The position numbers were made by a program, and so were the translations under genes. Below are positions 9,601 to 16,843 of a stretch of 17,901 nt of DNA, piece after piece (the stretch's first letter is position 1; each line of letters opens with the position of its first letter). Source of the DNA: Bacteroidales bacterium UBA3663 (GTDB lineage Bacteria; Bacteroidota; Bacteroidia; Bacteroidales; UBA3663); assembly GCA_002373755.1 (NCBI GenBank), contig DFJU01000033.1, positions 1 through 17,901 of the forward strand, read 5' to 3'. Below the pieces are notes generated by a model, which searched no databases, was not told where the DNA came from, and worked only from the letters and a program-made list of their open reading frames with translations.

Positions 9601-9707
9601 AGGTCAGCACCGTCATTTCAAGCAACGGTATGGCGACCCTTGGCATGGATTACCTGAGCTATCCGCGTGCACGTACATTCTCACTCGGCATTAACGTGAC
9701 ATTCTAA
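6678..9707 (+). CDS. SusC/RagA-family TonB-dependent outer-membrane transporter, complete
   Basis: Complete 1009-residue transporter that imports an oligomeric nutrient across the outer membrane. Domains in order: signal peptide (residues 1-26, cleavage after MAFG); a carboxypeptidase-regulatory-like beta-sandwich, about 29-100, with the usual ITGKVTDANREPLAGVNV start; a TonB-box-like DEVVVVGYG at 109-117; the plug, about 118-260, with IRVRGG, DPLYVVDGIP and NVLKDASATAIYGSRGANG; then the barrel, ending in a terminal phenylalanine (GINVTF). The start at 6678 follows the A-rich ACCAAAAATCAACAAAAC; a second ATG eight codons in would also keep a signal peptide. The SusD gene follows by 21 bases. 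It differs clearly from the transporter at the start of the window, so the two are not a recent duplication. No enzyme or sensor nearby reveals the substrate. Confidence 0.96.
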   Translation: MKQSHSNMKWCCVAVPMLFAAQMAFGQTRTITGKVTDANREPLAGVNVVVKGTQKGTMTNADGSFTLTVPDGKSEIEASFIGFTTQTITLGSSNQVSIRLEDEMSDLDEVVVVGYGTMRKSDLTGSVKAINSEDFKVGSNLTSQQLMQGQFAGVNITPSSGKPGGTSAIRVRGGNSINASNDPLYVVDGIPLNYNSAGNNIKISSAVETDAFDLEGDDPLSMIDPDDIESINVLKDASATAIYGSRGANGVIIVTTKKGRKGVKSFSYGYNIGWSKVAKKLDVLDAAGYKNAVALVNAELTAAGKTTIALTDGGTDTDWQDEIMRTGVSQSHHVSMMNSGNGTSYRASLSYSDQNGIIKASGVESYNGRINLNHSALDDKLKLDFNMAYNEQHASQAPISGTVGSEYGSCALYEAYVFNPTLPIRDADGDFVDVSPNRVNPVSFIEETKDKRATRKFIGNFSADWNFWGPLTAHANLGYTYNSVNRESYISKDNLFGFNMGGYTSIQKLEDYSKLLDLILKYNQKFDEHHIDAMAGYSYQYFRNAGNFMSAQGFTSDVFKYDKIQAASSIKSPYSYKSSNKLDSFYGRVNYNYANRYLLTATMRWDGSSRFGEDEKWGTFPSLAASWRITQEDFWNFDAMNDLKVRYSWGITGNQEIGNYLSLSTLDATNNRYIFPSGVYTAVMLSRNANPDLKWEETTQNNIGIDFAFFDSRLRGSFDWYAKKTDDLLLEVKVPHPVAVSRQMANVGSVENKGFEIEIGGDIVRNGDWTWTVFVNMGHNKNEVTSLSNGKLTGNNVYTAACQGQGLSGTYSQRILEGYSIGTFWGREFLGVENGKEVFRKNEDGSDWIGEIGCAMPDLTYGINTSVRYKQWSMGIVMRGSIGNDVYNCTANNLMYLGNLSGRNVLKDAVSSGVGYNEPKAFSSRFVEDASFFRLDNLNFGYDFKIDALKITHARATFSAQNLFVITDYSGQDPEVSTVISSNGMATLGMDYLSYPRARTFSLGINVTF

Positions 9708-9728
9708 CCATTTAAAATCTGAATAACA

Positions 9729-11450
9729 ATGAAATACAACAATATTATCAAGAGTTTTGCAGCCTGTTCTGTGGGATTCCTGCTGATGGGAACAAGCTGT
9801 ACTGATCTGGACGAAGAGCTGTTCGGTCAGCTCTCGCCCGATAACTACTACAATAACGAGGAGGAGGCACTCTCGACCTTGGCTGGCCTGTATGCCAAGA
9901 TGACGTATATGGTGATGGCCGCCAACGATGGCTGGCGTATCGGCGAATATTCGACCGACGAGTGTTTCGCTCCTGGCCGTGGCGGCGGCTGGTGGGACGA
10001 CTACGTTGATGAAATTGCCATGCATGCCGTCAAGCCGGACAACGGCCGCAACTCCAACAGCTGGGAGACCCGTATATTCCCGGTCATCGGCAGCGCCAAT
10101 TCATTTATCGAGTCGCTTGAAGCATCGCCCAAGGCTGCCGAGTTCACGAACATAATTGCTGAGGCTCGTGCCATCCGTGCATTTGAATATTTCTGGGCTA
10201 TGGAATATTGGGGCAACGTCCCTGTCTATACGGGTGGACATATTGACCTCGACAACCTGCCTCGTCAATATTCGGTAAGCGAGGTGTATGATTTCATTGA
10301 AACTGAACTGAAGGAGGCTGCTGCCGCATTGCCGTCGGCCAAGGATGCAACATCCGGTTACTACCCACGTCTCACCAAGGAGGCCGTCCTGTGCCGTCTG
10401 GCTCAGCTCTACATCATGGGCGAGTTCTACACAGGTACGGCTCGTTGGGCCGATTGCGAGAGCGTCTGCGACGAAATCATCGGCACTGGTGTATTCGGTC
10501 TGGAGGCCAAGGTGGGCGACTGCTTCCGTGAGGACATGGAGGGCAAGTCTGTCGAGGTTATGTCGGCTCTTGCTGTCGATGCAACGCAGAATGTCGGCCA
10601 AGGCGGCAACGACTTCTGGCTCTATTGCAACGGCGAGTGGGATATGGTCAAGTATGGCTGTTCGGTCTATGGCGCACGTGGCTATGCTGCCAGCGACGAG
10701 GCCCTGAACCGTTATGAGACCGGTGACGAGCGTCTGGAACTCATCGAACACGGCTACCAGTATGACTTGAACGGCAACGCAATTGATGTGAACGGCAAAG
10801 TTGTTCCTGAATTCTCAAATATCATCTATCTTCCAGTCACAGATGACAATAAGAATATTATCAAAACGCAGATTATTCGATATGAGCGTGATAAGTTCGG
10901 CGTAAAGATTGACTCGACTAAAATGTCTAAGGCAGAAGATGAGGTGAAACTTGATACAGTGCATCTTTGCATCAAGGGTATGACCAACAAGAATGACTCG
11001 AAATCCGACGAGGGTTATATCGTTTTGAAGTACACTCCAATTGGAGCGACTTGGATCAACAACTCGTTGAACAACGACTTCATTCTGGACCGCTATTCAA
11101 ACGTACTGTTGCTGAAGTGCGAGTCGATGTTCCGTCAGAGCAAGACTGGTGCAGATTCGTTCGGAAAAACAGCTCTTGACTACATCAATCAGGTGCGCAA
11201 CCGCTCCGAATTGGCCGACCTCACATCCGATCAGCTCACCCTGCGCGCCATCGAGGTTGAGCGTGCCAACGAGTTCATCTGGGAGGGTCAGCGTCGTCGC
11301 GACAGCCAGCGTTTCGGCTCGTTCTTCACCGAGACCAACTGGTGGAAGACCTCATTGGACGAGGATGCAGACCGTCACACCCAGTTCTTCCCCATTCCGG
11401 AGCAGGAGCTCGCTGCCAACCCGAACTTGAAGCAGAACCCTGGCTATTGA
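9729..11450 (+). CDS. SusD/RagB-family surface nutrient-binding lipoprotein
   Basis: Partner of the upstream SusC. The 573-residue length is normal for SusD. The signal peptide ends at C24 (GTSC); the -3 residue is glycine rather than leucine, but the following TDLDEE is a good Bacteroidetes surface-export signal. The N-terminal helical region includes ARAIRAFEYFWAMEYWGNVP, the usual SusD helix near residue 145. The C-terminal family motif appears as IEVERANEFIWEGQRRRD, and the protein ends in NPNLKQNPGY, the classic SusD terminus. A stretch at about residues 360-430 (IIYLPVTDDNKNIIKTQIIR onward) is AT-richer at the DNA level and of loop-like composition. The gene follows SusC after 21 bases and ends 57 bases before a terminator, so the pair is a two-gene operon. 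Confidence 0.95.
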   Translation: MKYNNIIKSFAACSVGFLLMGTSCTDLDEELFGQLSPDNYYNNEEEALSTLAGLYAKMTYMVMAANDGWRIGEYSTDECFAPGRGGGWWDDYVDEIAMHAVKPDNGRNSNSWETRIFPVIGSANSFIESLEASPKAAEFTNIIAEARAIRAFEYFWAMEYWGNVPVYTGGHIDLDNLPRQYSVSEVYDFIETELKEAAAALPSAKDATSGYYPRLTKEAVLCRLAQLYIMGEFYTGTARWADCESVCDEIIGTGVFGLEAKVGDCFREDMEGKSVEVMSALAVDATQNVGQGGNDFWLYCNGEWDMVKYGCSVYGARGYAASDEALNRYETGDERLELIEHGYQYDLNGNAIDVNGKVVPEFSNIIYLPVTDDNKNIIKTQIIRYERDKFGVKIDSTKMSKAEDEVKLDTVHLCIKGMTNKNDSKSDEGYIVLKYTPIGATWINNSLNNDFILDRYSNVLLLKCESMFRQSKTGADSFGKTALDYINQVRNRSELADLTSDQLTLRAIEVERANEFIWEGQRRRDSQRFGSFFTETNWWKTSLDEDADRHTQFFPIPEQELAANPNLKQNPGY

Positions 11451-11507
11451 TAAATGAGATTTCTTCCCTAAGTCCGGCAATTCGGCGCAGGGAGTGATTA
11501 TAAGATG

Positions 11508-11547
11508 TAGGACTGCGGCATTGCGATTGCCACAGTCCTATATTTTT
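11508..11547 (+). terminator. Terminator after the second SusC/SusD pair
   Basis: TAGGACTG pairs with CAGTCCTA, then one C-A mismatch, then GGCA with TGCC around the loop TTGCGAT; TATTTTT follows. This closes the SusCD transcript before the hydrolase gene. Confidence 0.85.
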
Positions 11548-11551
11548 GGAG

Positions 11552-11565
11552 AAATCCACGTAGCG
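11552..11565 (+). repeat. Variant copy of dispersed motif (CACGTAG)
   Basis: AAATCCACGTAGCG, one base different from the consensus, lying four bases after the terminator T-run. Confidence 0.4.
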
Positions 11566-11618
11566 AGGTAATATTTTCGGGATTTTTCCGTTCCCTTAAA
11601 AGTTTCTGTGGAAATTAG

Positions 11619-11630
11619 TCTAAATTTAGA
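11619..11630. promoter_or_regulatory. 12-base perfect palindrome, possible operator
   Basis: TCTAAATTTAGA is identical on both strands and lies 158 bases upstream of the hydrolase ATG. It may be a binding site for a dimeric regulator or chance in AT-rich DNA; no second copy was noticed. Confidence 0.25.
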
Positions 11631-11716
11631 GAAAGGAATTTAGGGCGACGGAATTGTTGCACCCCCAAAGACGCATAGCGAAAATTCGTTTGCTTCGTTC
11701 AATTCGGTGTTCAACA

Positions 11717-11730
11717 AAATCCGCGTAGGA
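11717..11730 (+). repeat. Copy of dispersed YCGCGTAG motif (intergenic)
   Basis: AAATCCGCGTAGGA, 58 bases before the hydrolase start codon. Confidence 0.5.
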
Positions 11731-11788
11731 GATGACATTTTTGGAAATTCCCGTTTTTTTCGGTGTCGAAAATCAAAATCTAAGAAAT

Positions 11789-12934
11789 ATGAACATCAAA
11801 TTTATAGCATTGGCCGTAATGTCGCTCGCTGTGGGCACGACGGCCATCGGCCAAGAGTATTCAAGTTACGGTTTCGACCGCGAATTCCCCGCCTGCCTCG
11901 ACCAGATGCAGGCCACGCTGACCTATCCGATGGCGTGGGGCAACAGTCCGATCAAGCAGTTCGACGTGTGGCGCAACGAGGCGCGTCATTGTGTGTTCGA
12001 TGCGATGCAGATGGCTCCTCCGGCTGCAACCGACCGCAAGGTTGAGGTCATCGCCACAGAGCGGCGTGACGGATATGAGGCGCGCAAACTGCGTTTCAAC
12101 CTGTCGGAATTCACGCGGGCTGAGGGCTATTTCCTTGTGCCCGACGGCAAGGGGCCGTTCCCGACCGTCATCCTGCTGCACGACCACGGCGGCCACTACA
12201 TGATCGGCAAAGAGAAGGTCGTGCGTCCGTTCGCCTGTCCCGACACCATCTGCAAGGTGGCCGAATGGTGGCAGACGCAGTGCTACGGCGGGCAATATAT
12301 CGGCGACTATCTGGCGCACAACGGCTACGCGGTTTTTGTGACCGATGCGCTCTATTGGGGCGAACGTGGCCGACGCGAGGGCCGCGGCACCGACACGCAC
12401 ATGCGCATGGCCGGCAACCTGATGGAACTCGGCTACTGCTGGAGCGGCATCCTCGCCTGGGACGACATCTACACGGCCGATTTCGTCGCCACCTTGCCCG
12501 AGGTCGATGCTACGCGAATCGGCTGCATGGGACATTCCATCGGCGGCTACCGTGCGTGGATGCTGTCGGCCATGAGCGACCGCATCAAGACTGGCGTGGC
12601 GGTGTGCTGGATGGTGACGACCGACGTGCAGTGTTCGTGGGAATACGGCAACGAGTGGGGCGGATTCGCCAACACGCTGCCCGGCCTGAAACGCTATCTC
12701 GACTATCCGCATGTGGCCGCGATGGCCTGTCCGAAGCCGATGTATTTCATCAACGGAAAGAAGGACAAGCTGTTCCATCCGGTCGGCGTGCAGAAGGCCT
12801 ACGACTACATGCACGGCGTTTGGGACGGACAAGGCGTCGGCCAACGCCTGAAGACCGAACTGTGGGATATGCCGCATTGGTGTGGTCCCGAGGTGCAGGC
12901 GGCCGTCAAGAAATTCTTGGACGAGAATCTGTGA
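11789..12934 (+). CDS. Secreted alpha/beta hydrolase, dienelactone-hydrolase/acetyl-xylan-esterase-like
   Basis: Exported serine hydrolase, probably an esterase. Residues 1-21 (MNIKFIALAVMSLAVGTTAI) are a signal peptide, so I start at 11789; an in-frame ATG at 11732 would add 19 residues ahead of the signal and is unlikely. The mature protein has an oxyanion-loop-like LLHDHGGHY (about residues 129-137), the nucleophile elbow GHSIGG with S250, the acid D326 in NGKKDKLFHP and the base H363 in DMPHWCGPE. This layout fits the Abhydrolase_7/DLH-type families, about 380-400 residues long. Many such proteins in Bacteroidales remove acetyl or other esters from plant polysaccharides, which would suit its position beside two SusCD pairs, but terminators on both sides show it is a separate transcript. 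The substrate is not identifiable. Confidence 0.85.
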   Translation: MNIKFIALAVMSLAVGTTAIGQEYSSYGFDREFPACLDQMQATLTYPMAWGNSPIKQFDVWRNEARHCVFDAMQMAPPAATDRKVEVIATERRDGYEARKLRFNLSEFTRAEGYFLVPDGKGPFPTVILLHDHGGHYMIGKEKVVRPFACPDTICKVAEWWQTQCYGGQYIGDYLAHNGYAVFVTDALYWGERGRREGRGTDTHMRMAGNLMELGYCWSGILAWDDIYTADFVATLPEVDATRIGCMGHSIGGYRAWMLSAMSDRIKTGVAVCWMVTTDVQCSWEYGNEWGGFANTLPGLKRYLDYPHVAAMACPKPMYFINGKKDKLFHPVGVQKAYDYMHGVWDGQGVGQRLKTELWDMPHWCGPEVQAAVKKFLDENL

Positions 12935-13014
12935 GGCGGCGTGGATGTTTTTTAAGTTTTCCTCATCGTTGAAACAGTTCTGGAATTTGTTACTCCGATT
13001 CATCACGACTTTTG

Positions 13015-13053
13015 TCCCTGAACCTCTCGTTTCGTAGGTTCGGGGATTTTTTT
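13015..13053 (+). terminator. Terminator after the hydrolase gene
   Basis: TCCCTGAACCT and AGGTTCGGGGA form an 11-bp stem (one G-U pair) around a ten-base loop, followed by seven T. It lies 80 bases past the stop codon. Confidence 0.9.
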
Positions 13054-13196
13054 GCGGATTTCCCGCTTGGCGTGTCATCGGCAATAAATGCTCAGGTCGC
13101 AAAGCTGTTTGTGAATCGGGCGTGAAAGGCAAATGCGGCAACTTGTGACATTATGTAAGCCAATGGCATTGAATTTGCAAAAAACTCTCGCTTTCA

Positions 13197-13227
13197 TTGT
13201 CCACCCCATTGAAAAATGCTATCTTTG
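13197..13227 (+). promoter_or_regulatory. Bacteroidetes-type promoter for lipoprotein/AsmA operon
   Basis: TATCTTTG at 13220-13227 matches the -7 consensus perfectly, with TTG at 13197-13199 and a 20-base spacer. Transcription should start near 13234, giving a leader of about 75 bases. Confidence 0.85.
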
Positions 13228-13239
13228 CACCCGATTTTT

Positions 13240-13269
13240 AGGGGTATGATGTTGTCTGTCAATACCCTT
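13240..13269 (+). other. Hairpin in the 5' leader of the lipoprotein mRNA
   Basis: AGGGGTAT pairs with ATACCCTT (one G-U pair) around a 14-base loop. It lies a few bases after the predicted transcription start. It could stabilise the mRNA or be incidental; it does not match a riboswitch class I recognise. Confidence 0.35.
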
Positions 13270-13309
13270 TGCGAAATCGGATTCTGCTAAATCACAAAAT
13301 TTTGTTCGT

Positions 13310-13753
13310 ATGAAAAAACTTGCCTTATTCATGATGACGGTCATCCTTGCGAGCAGCATGGGGACATTCACTTCGTGCAAATCGGACGAAGAGGAACTGA
13401 TCGACAACTCGACTGTTGAGCAATATACGAAAGACATCGTCGGCCGATGGCTGATGGACGGTTCGCAATGGTACTGGCGGTTTGATGCCCAGGGCGGCGG
13501 TTCGGTCGGCTATGGCGAGAATTGGGATAAGGAAGACGACGTCAACGAGGGCGAAGGCAAGAAGTTCGAGTGGTTTTTCGACACCGACGAACAGGGCCAG
13601 AGCAACGGCCTGATGGTGATTTATTTCATGGAAGCGACCAGCGACTACAGCAATCCGGCCACCGGAGCGCCATACAGCATCAAGAGCATCACATCGACCA
13701 AAATGACGTGGGTCACCAGCGATGGCGAGACGCAGAGCTTTACCCGTCAGTGA
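13310..13753 (+). CDS. Small lipoprotein, lipocalin-like
   Basis: A 147-residue lipoprotein: signal peptide with lipidated C23 (FTSC), then KSDEEE, the acidic surface-export signal. After a short linker the mature part opens with DIVGRWLMDGSQWYWRF (GRW at 45-47), the pattern that begins lipocalin-like domains, followed by alternating aromatic/charged strands (FEWFFDTDEQ, GLMVIYFMEA, KMTWVTSDGE) suggesting a small beta-barrel. Such domains are common in Bacteroidales lipoproteins of unknown ligand. It has a canonical promoter and lies 37 bases upstream of the AsmA-like gene with no terminator between, so the two are probably co-transcribed. I do not know its function; lipocalin-like is a fold inference from motif pattern only. 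Confidence 0.85.
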   Translation: MKKLALFMMTVILASSMGTFTSCKSDEEELIDNSTVEQYTKDIVGRWLMDGSQWYWRFDAQGGGSVGYGENWDKEDDVNEGEGKKFEWFFDTDEQGQSNGLMVIYFMEATSDYSNPATGAPYSIKSITSTKMTWVTSDGETQSFTRQ

Positions 13754-13790
13754 GCGGACGGAATAATCATCGGACATAAATTACAGCACA

Positions 13791-16700
13791 ATGAAAAAGC
13801 CCGTAAAAATCACGCTTATCAGCCTCGGAGCATTGCTCGGCCTCGCAGTCGTGGCCATTGTGGTCGTGTGTACGTTAGTCTTTTCGAAAGAGCGGCTCAC
13901 CGGTTGGGTCAAGGGCTTTGCCTCCGAATATGTGACCTGCCAGACTGACATCGAGTCGGTCGAACTCACCTTTTTCAGCAGTTTCCCCAATGTGGCGCTG
14001 TGCATCAACGACCTCGCAATCATCAATCCGATGGAGGGCGCACAGAGCGACACTTTGTTGGGCGTGCATCGTCTGTTTGCCGAGCTTGACGTGATGGCCT
14101 TCCTCCACGACGGCAGCATCAGCATCAGCGGTTTCACGCTCAAGGATGCGCAGGCCAACATCTACATCAATGCCGACACGGTGCCGAACTACGACGTCTT
14201 CCGCACGGAGCCATCGGCCGAAGAGCAGACCGACACCACAGGCGGAGGGTTCTCGCTCGACAAGATGTCGCTCCACAACATCGACATACAGAATCTGTCG
14301 GCCACATTTCTCGACCATGCGCATCAGATGGAGGCGCGCGGCCGCAACGTGAACCTCAGCCTCGACACCGATGCCAACATCCAGGAACTGACCGGCGGCG
14401 GCGACATCGACCTCGAAATCGGCGAACTGCTCTACAGCGACTCGCTCAACTACGCGCAGTTGTCCGACCTCCGGCTGAAGGATTCGCATCTGTTCTACGA
14501 CGGCAAGGATGCGTCGGTCAAGATGCCGACACTCTACGTCGGCGCGCAGGACTATCTGCTGTCGGGCGACGTTGTATTGCTGGCCAAGATCTGGGGCATG
14601 GAACTGGACGGCATCGAGGCCGAATGGCGCGACAAGAAGCCGTCGTTCAAGGGCATTACGCGACTTGACTCGTCGTTCGTCACGTTGGGCAATGACGACG
14701 TGATGCGAATCAGCACACAGGCCGTCTCGATTGACATGCCGCTCAGCAGCACCGACGAGCGATGGACATCGGCCATGAACACGCAGGTCAAGGCTCTCTG
14801 TTTCGCGATGGATAGTCAGGGCACGTTGGCCGACAATCTTGACATCTCGACCCAGTTTGAGGCATCGACCAACACCACGTTCAACGATTTCACCGTGAGC
14901 AACATGACGACACGCGTGGGCAGCCAGGCCGTGTCGGGCAACCTGCACGTCGATATGACCGACACTACGCGACTTTTGGCCGACGTTGACGTCACCCTGC
15001 ATGCAACCAGCGTGGGCGAAATCCTCGCCCTTGTGCCCGAAGCCTACAAGGAGTCGCTCAAAGGCATGAAACTGGCCGCACAGCTGTCCGACGCGCACAT
15101 CACATCGAACCTTGAGGTGGGCAAGGCGCTGGGACTGAAGCACGTGTCGGTCGAGACGCAGCTCAGCCAGTTCTCCTATGCCGACGACACCAACCTGCGC
15201 TGCGACGTCGAGTCGCTGAAGGCCAAAGTGACATATCCGGCCGGCAAGCAGGGCAAGGAATTCGGCATCGACGCCGACATGGACAAACTCAACGTGGTGA
15301 TGGCCGACGACACGACCAATATCCGCGTAGCGATACCCGGCGGCACGGCCAACCTGCTTCTGCGCGACGACATCATCGACGGCAAGGATCCGCGCCTGTC
15401 GGTCAAGTTCGATTTGCAGGACATTGACGTGCGCATGGACGACACCGTTCAGGTCGCCATCCAGACACCGCAAGGCTCGGCCGACGTCGATATGGCATCG
15501 GTCAAGAACTGCATCAAGGTCGCGGCCAATGCCACTCTGAAGGGCCTCAAACTGAAGTCGGGCAGCGACTTGGACGGCCAGACGGGTGCGGCCAATGTGA
15601 AATTCTCGTGCCTCTACGACGAGAGCAAGAAGGATGTGCTCGACCAGATTTCGCCCGTGGCCGACTTCTCGTTGCGCGACGGCCATTTCCGCATCGCCGG
15701 TCTGACGCACGACATGCTGCTGCCCGAACTGACTGCTACGTTCAACAAGGACAAGGCCGTGCTCAACAACTGCCAGCTCAACCTCGGCAACAGCCAGATG
15801 AACTTGAAGGGTACGGTGTCCAACATCAACGACTGGCTAAAGGAAAAGGCGTTGCTCGAAGGCAACCTGACGCTGAAAAGTCCGTTGGTCGATGTCGGCC
15901 AGCTGATGGACATGACCAGCGGCATCGGCTGCGAAGAGGAGGAGGCTGCTCCGGCTGAGGCAACGGCCACAAACACGGCAGGCGGCATCGACCATTCGCA
16001 GGGCGACCCGTTCCTGGTGCCGAAGGATGTGAAGTTCGTCATCACGACCGACATCGCAACCGCCAAGTTGGACGACAACAGCTTCGACAACGTTGGCGGC
16101 CAGCTCACGGTGGACGACGGCGTGCTGGTGCTCGAAGAGATGGGCTTCACGTCGAAGGCCGCCAAGATGCAGCTCACGGCACTCTACAGGTCGCCGCGCC
16201 GCAACAACCTCTTCGTCGGCTGGACTTTCCACCTGCTCGACATCGACATCGCCGAAATGCTGAAGCTCGTGCCCGAAATCGACACAATCGTGCCGATGCT
16301 TTCAAGCTTCGCGGGCAAGGCCGAGTTCCATCTGGCCGGCGAGACTTCGCTTTTCGCCGACTATACGCCGAAGATGTCGTCGTTGCAGGCCACGGCAGCC
16401 ATCGAGGGCAAAGACCTCACGGTGCTCGACAGCGAGACGTTCGCCACCATCAAGAAGTACCTGTTCAAGGAGAGCACGACAAACAAGATCGACACGCTTT
16501 CGGTCGAGATGGCGGTCAACGACAAGAAGATGTCGCTCTATCCGATGCTAATCGGCTGGGACAAGTACGAGGCAATCATCTCCGGCAAGCACACCATCGT
16601 CGGAGCAATGCCGTTCAACTACCATATCTCAATCACGAAGTGCCCGCTCGTGGGCGGCCATCTCGGATTGGACATAAACGGCAATCTGGACGATGTGGAC

Positions 16701-16832
16701 AACATCTCGTTCAAGTTGGGCGACTGCAAGTATGCCAACCTCTATCGGCCGGAGAAGCGCAACATCACGCAGGAGCAGACGCTGCGGCTCAAGTCGCTCA
16801 TCAGCACCTCGCTGAAGCGGACGGTGAAGTGA
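13791..16832 (+). CDS. AsmA-family inner-membrane-anchored envelope protein
   Basis: A 1013-residue protein with one N-terminal membrane helix (about residues 7-31) and a long periplasmic part. The early segment LTGWVKGFASEYVTCQTDIESVELTFFSSFPNVAL is the usual start of AsmA-like proteins in Bacteroidetes, and the body is a repetitive beta-rich region of alternating polar and hydrophobic strands. A low-complexity acidic/alanine linker lies near residues 714-735 (EEEEAAPAEATATNT), followed by a C-terminal AsmA-like region ending in FKLGDCKYANLYRPEKRN. AsmA/TamB-like proteins are bridge-like grooves that move phospholipids between the membranes and affect outer-membrane assembly; that role is family knowledge, not visible here. 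The start has no competitor, and the gene is likely translated with the lipoprotein upstream. No terminator is obvious after it. Confidence 0.9.
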   Translation: MKKPVKITLISLGALLGLAVVAIVVVCTLVFSKERLTGWVKGFASEYVTCQTDIESVELTFFSSFPNVALCINDLAIINPMEGAQSDTLLGVHRLFAELDVMAFLHDGSISISGFTLKDAQANIYINADTVPNYDVFRTEPSAEEQTDTTGGGFSLDKMSLHNIDIQNLSATFLDHAHQMEARGRNVNLSLDTDANIQELTGGGDIDLEIGELLYSDSLNYAQLSDLRLKDSHLFYDGKDASVKMPTLYVGAQDYLLSGDVVLLAKIWGMELDGIEAEWRDKKPSFKGITRLDSSFVTLGNDDVMRISTQAVSIDMPLSSTDERWTSAMNTQVKALCFAMDSQGTLADNLDISTQFEASTNTTFNDFTVSNMTTRVGSQAVSGNLHVDMTDTTRLLADVDVTLHATSVGEILALVPEAYKESLKGMKLAAQLSDAHITSNLEVGKALGLKHVSVETQLSQFSYADDTNLRCDVESLKAKVTYPAGKQGKEFGIDADMDKLNVVMADDTTNIRVAIPGGTANLLLRDDIIDGKDPRLSVKFDLQDIDVRMDDTVQVAIQTPQGSADVDMASVKNCIKVAANATLKGLKLKSGSDLDGQTGAANVKFSCLYDESKKDVLDQISPVADFSLRDGHFRIAGLTHDMLLPELTATFNKDKAVLNNCQLNLGNSQMNLKGTVSNINDWLKEKALLEGNLTLKSPLVDVGQLMDMTSGIGCEEEEAAPAEATATNTAGGIDHSQGDPFLVPKDVKFVITTDIATAKLDDNSFDNVGGQLTVDDGVLVLEEMGFTSKAAKMQLTALYRSPRRNNLFVGWTFHLLDIDIAEMLKLVPEIDTIVPMLSSFAGKAEFHLAGETSLFADYTPKMSSLQATAAIEGKDLTVLDSETFATIKKYLFKESTTNKIDTLSVEMAVNDKKMSLYPMLIGWDKYEAIISGKHTIVGAMPFNYHISITKCPLVGGHLGLDINGNLDDVDNISFKLGDCKYANLYRPEKRNITQEQTLRLKSLISTSLKRTVK

Positions 16833-16843
16833 AAAATCGCCGA

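Larger units (their letters stand above)
11451..11788. other. 338-base gap between second SusD and hydrolase gene
   Basis: It holds the terminator at 11508-11547, two YCGCGTAG-type copies (11552-11565, a one-base variant, and 11717-11730), and a perfect 12-base palindrome TCTAAATTTAGA at 11619-11630. No clean TAnnTTTG promoter is visible; TATTTTCG near 11572 and TAAATTTA inside the palindrome are one-mismatch candidates. I see no gene here. Confidence 0.6.
12935..13309. other. 375-base gap before the lipoprotein gene
   Basis: The gap contains the hydrolase terminator (13015-13053), a canonical promoter (13197-13227) and a leader of about 75 bases that can form a hairpin (13240-13269). I see no gene on either strand. 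Confidence 0.7.

Noticed and set aside
7181..9679. CCGCGTGCG at about 7187 and CCGCGTGCA at about 9662 as extra motif copies
   Set aside because: They lack the TAG part of the core and lie in Arg-Val and Arg-Ala codons of the second SusC; counted as background.
11732..11788. Upstream ATG for the hydrolase adding 19 residues
   Set aside because: The typical signal peptide starts at the 11789 ATG, which also has the A-rich leader usual for this phylum.
11861..13141. A 426-codon minus-strand open frame opposite the hydrolase gene
   Set aside because: No recognisable domain, runs through the hydrolase terminator, and is explained as a shadow of the plus-strand codon pattern.
13875..15710. A 611-codon open frame on the minus strand opposite the AsmA-like gene
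   Set aside because: Composition is arginine-, histidine- and valine-rich in the manner of a shadow frame opposite GC-biased codons, it has no domain, and the plus-strand gene is clearly real.
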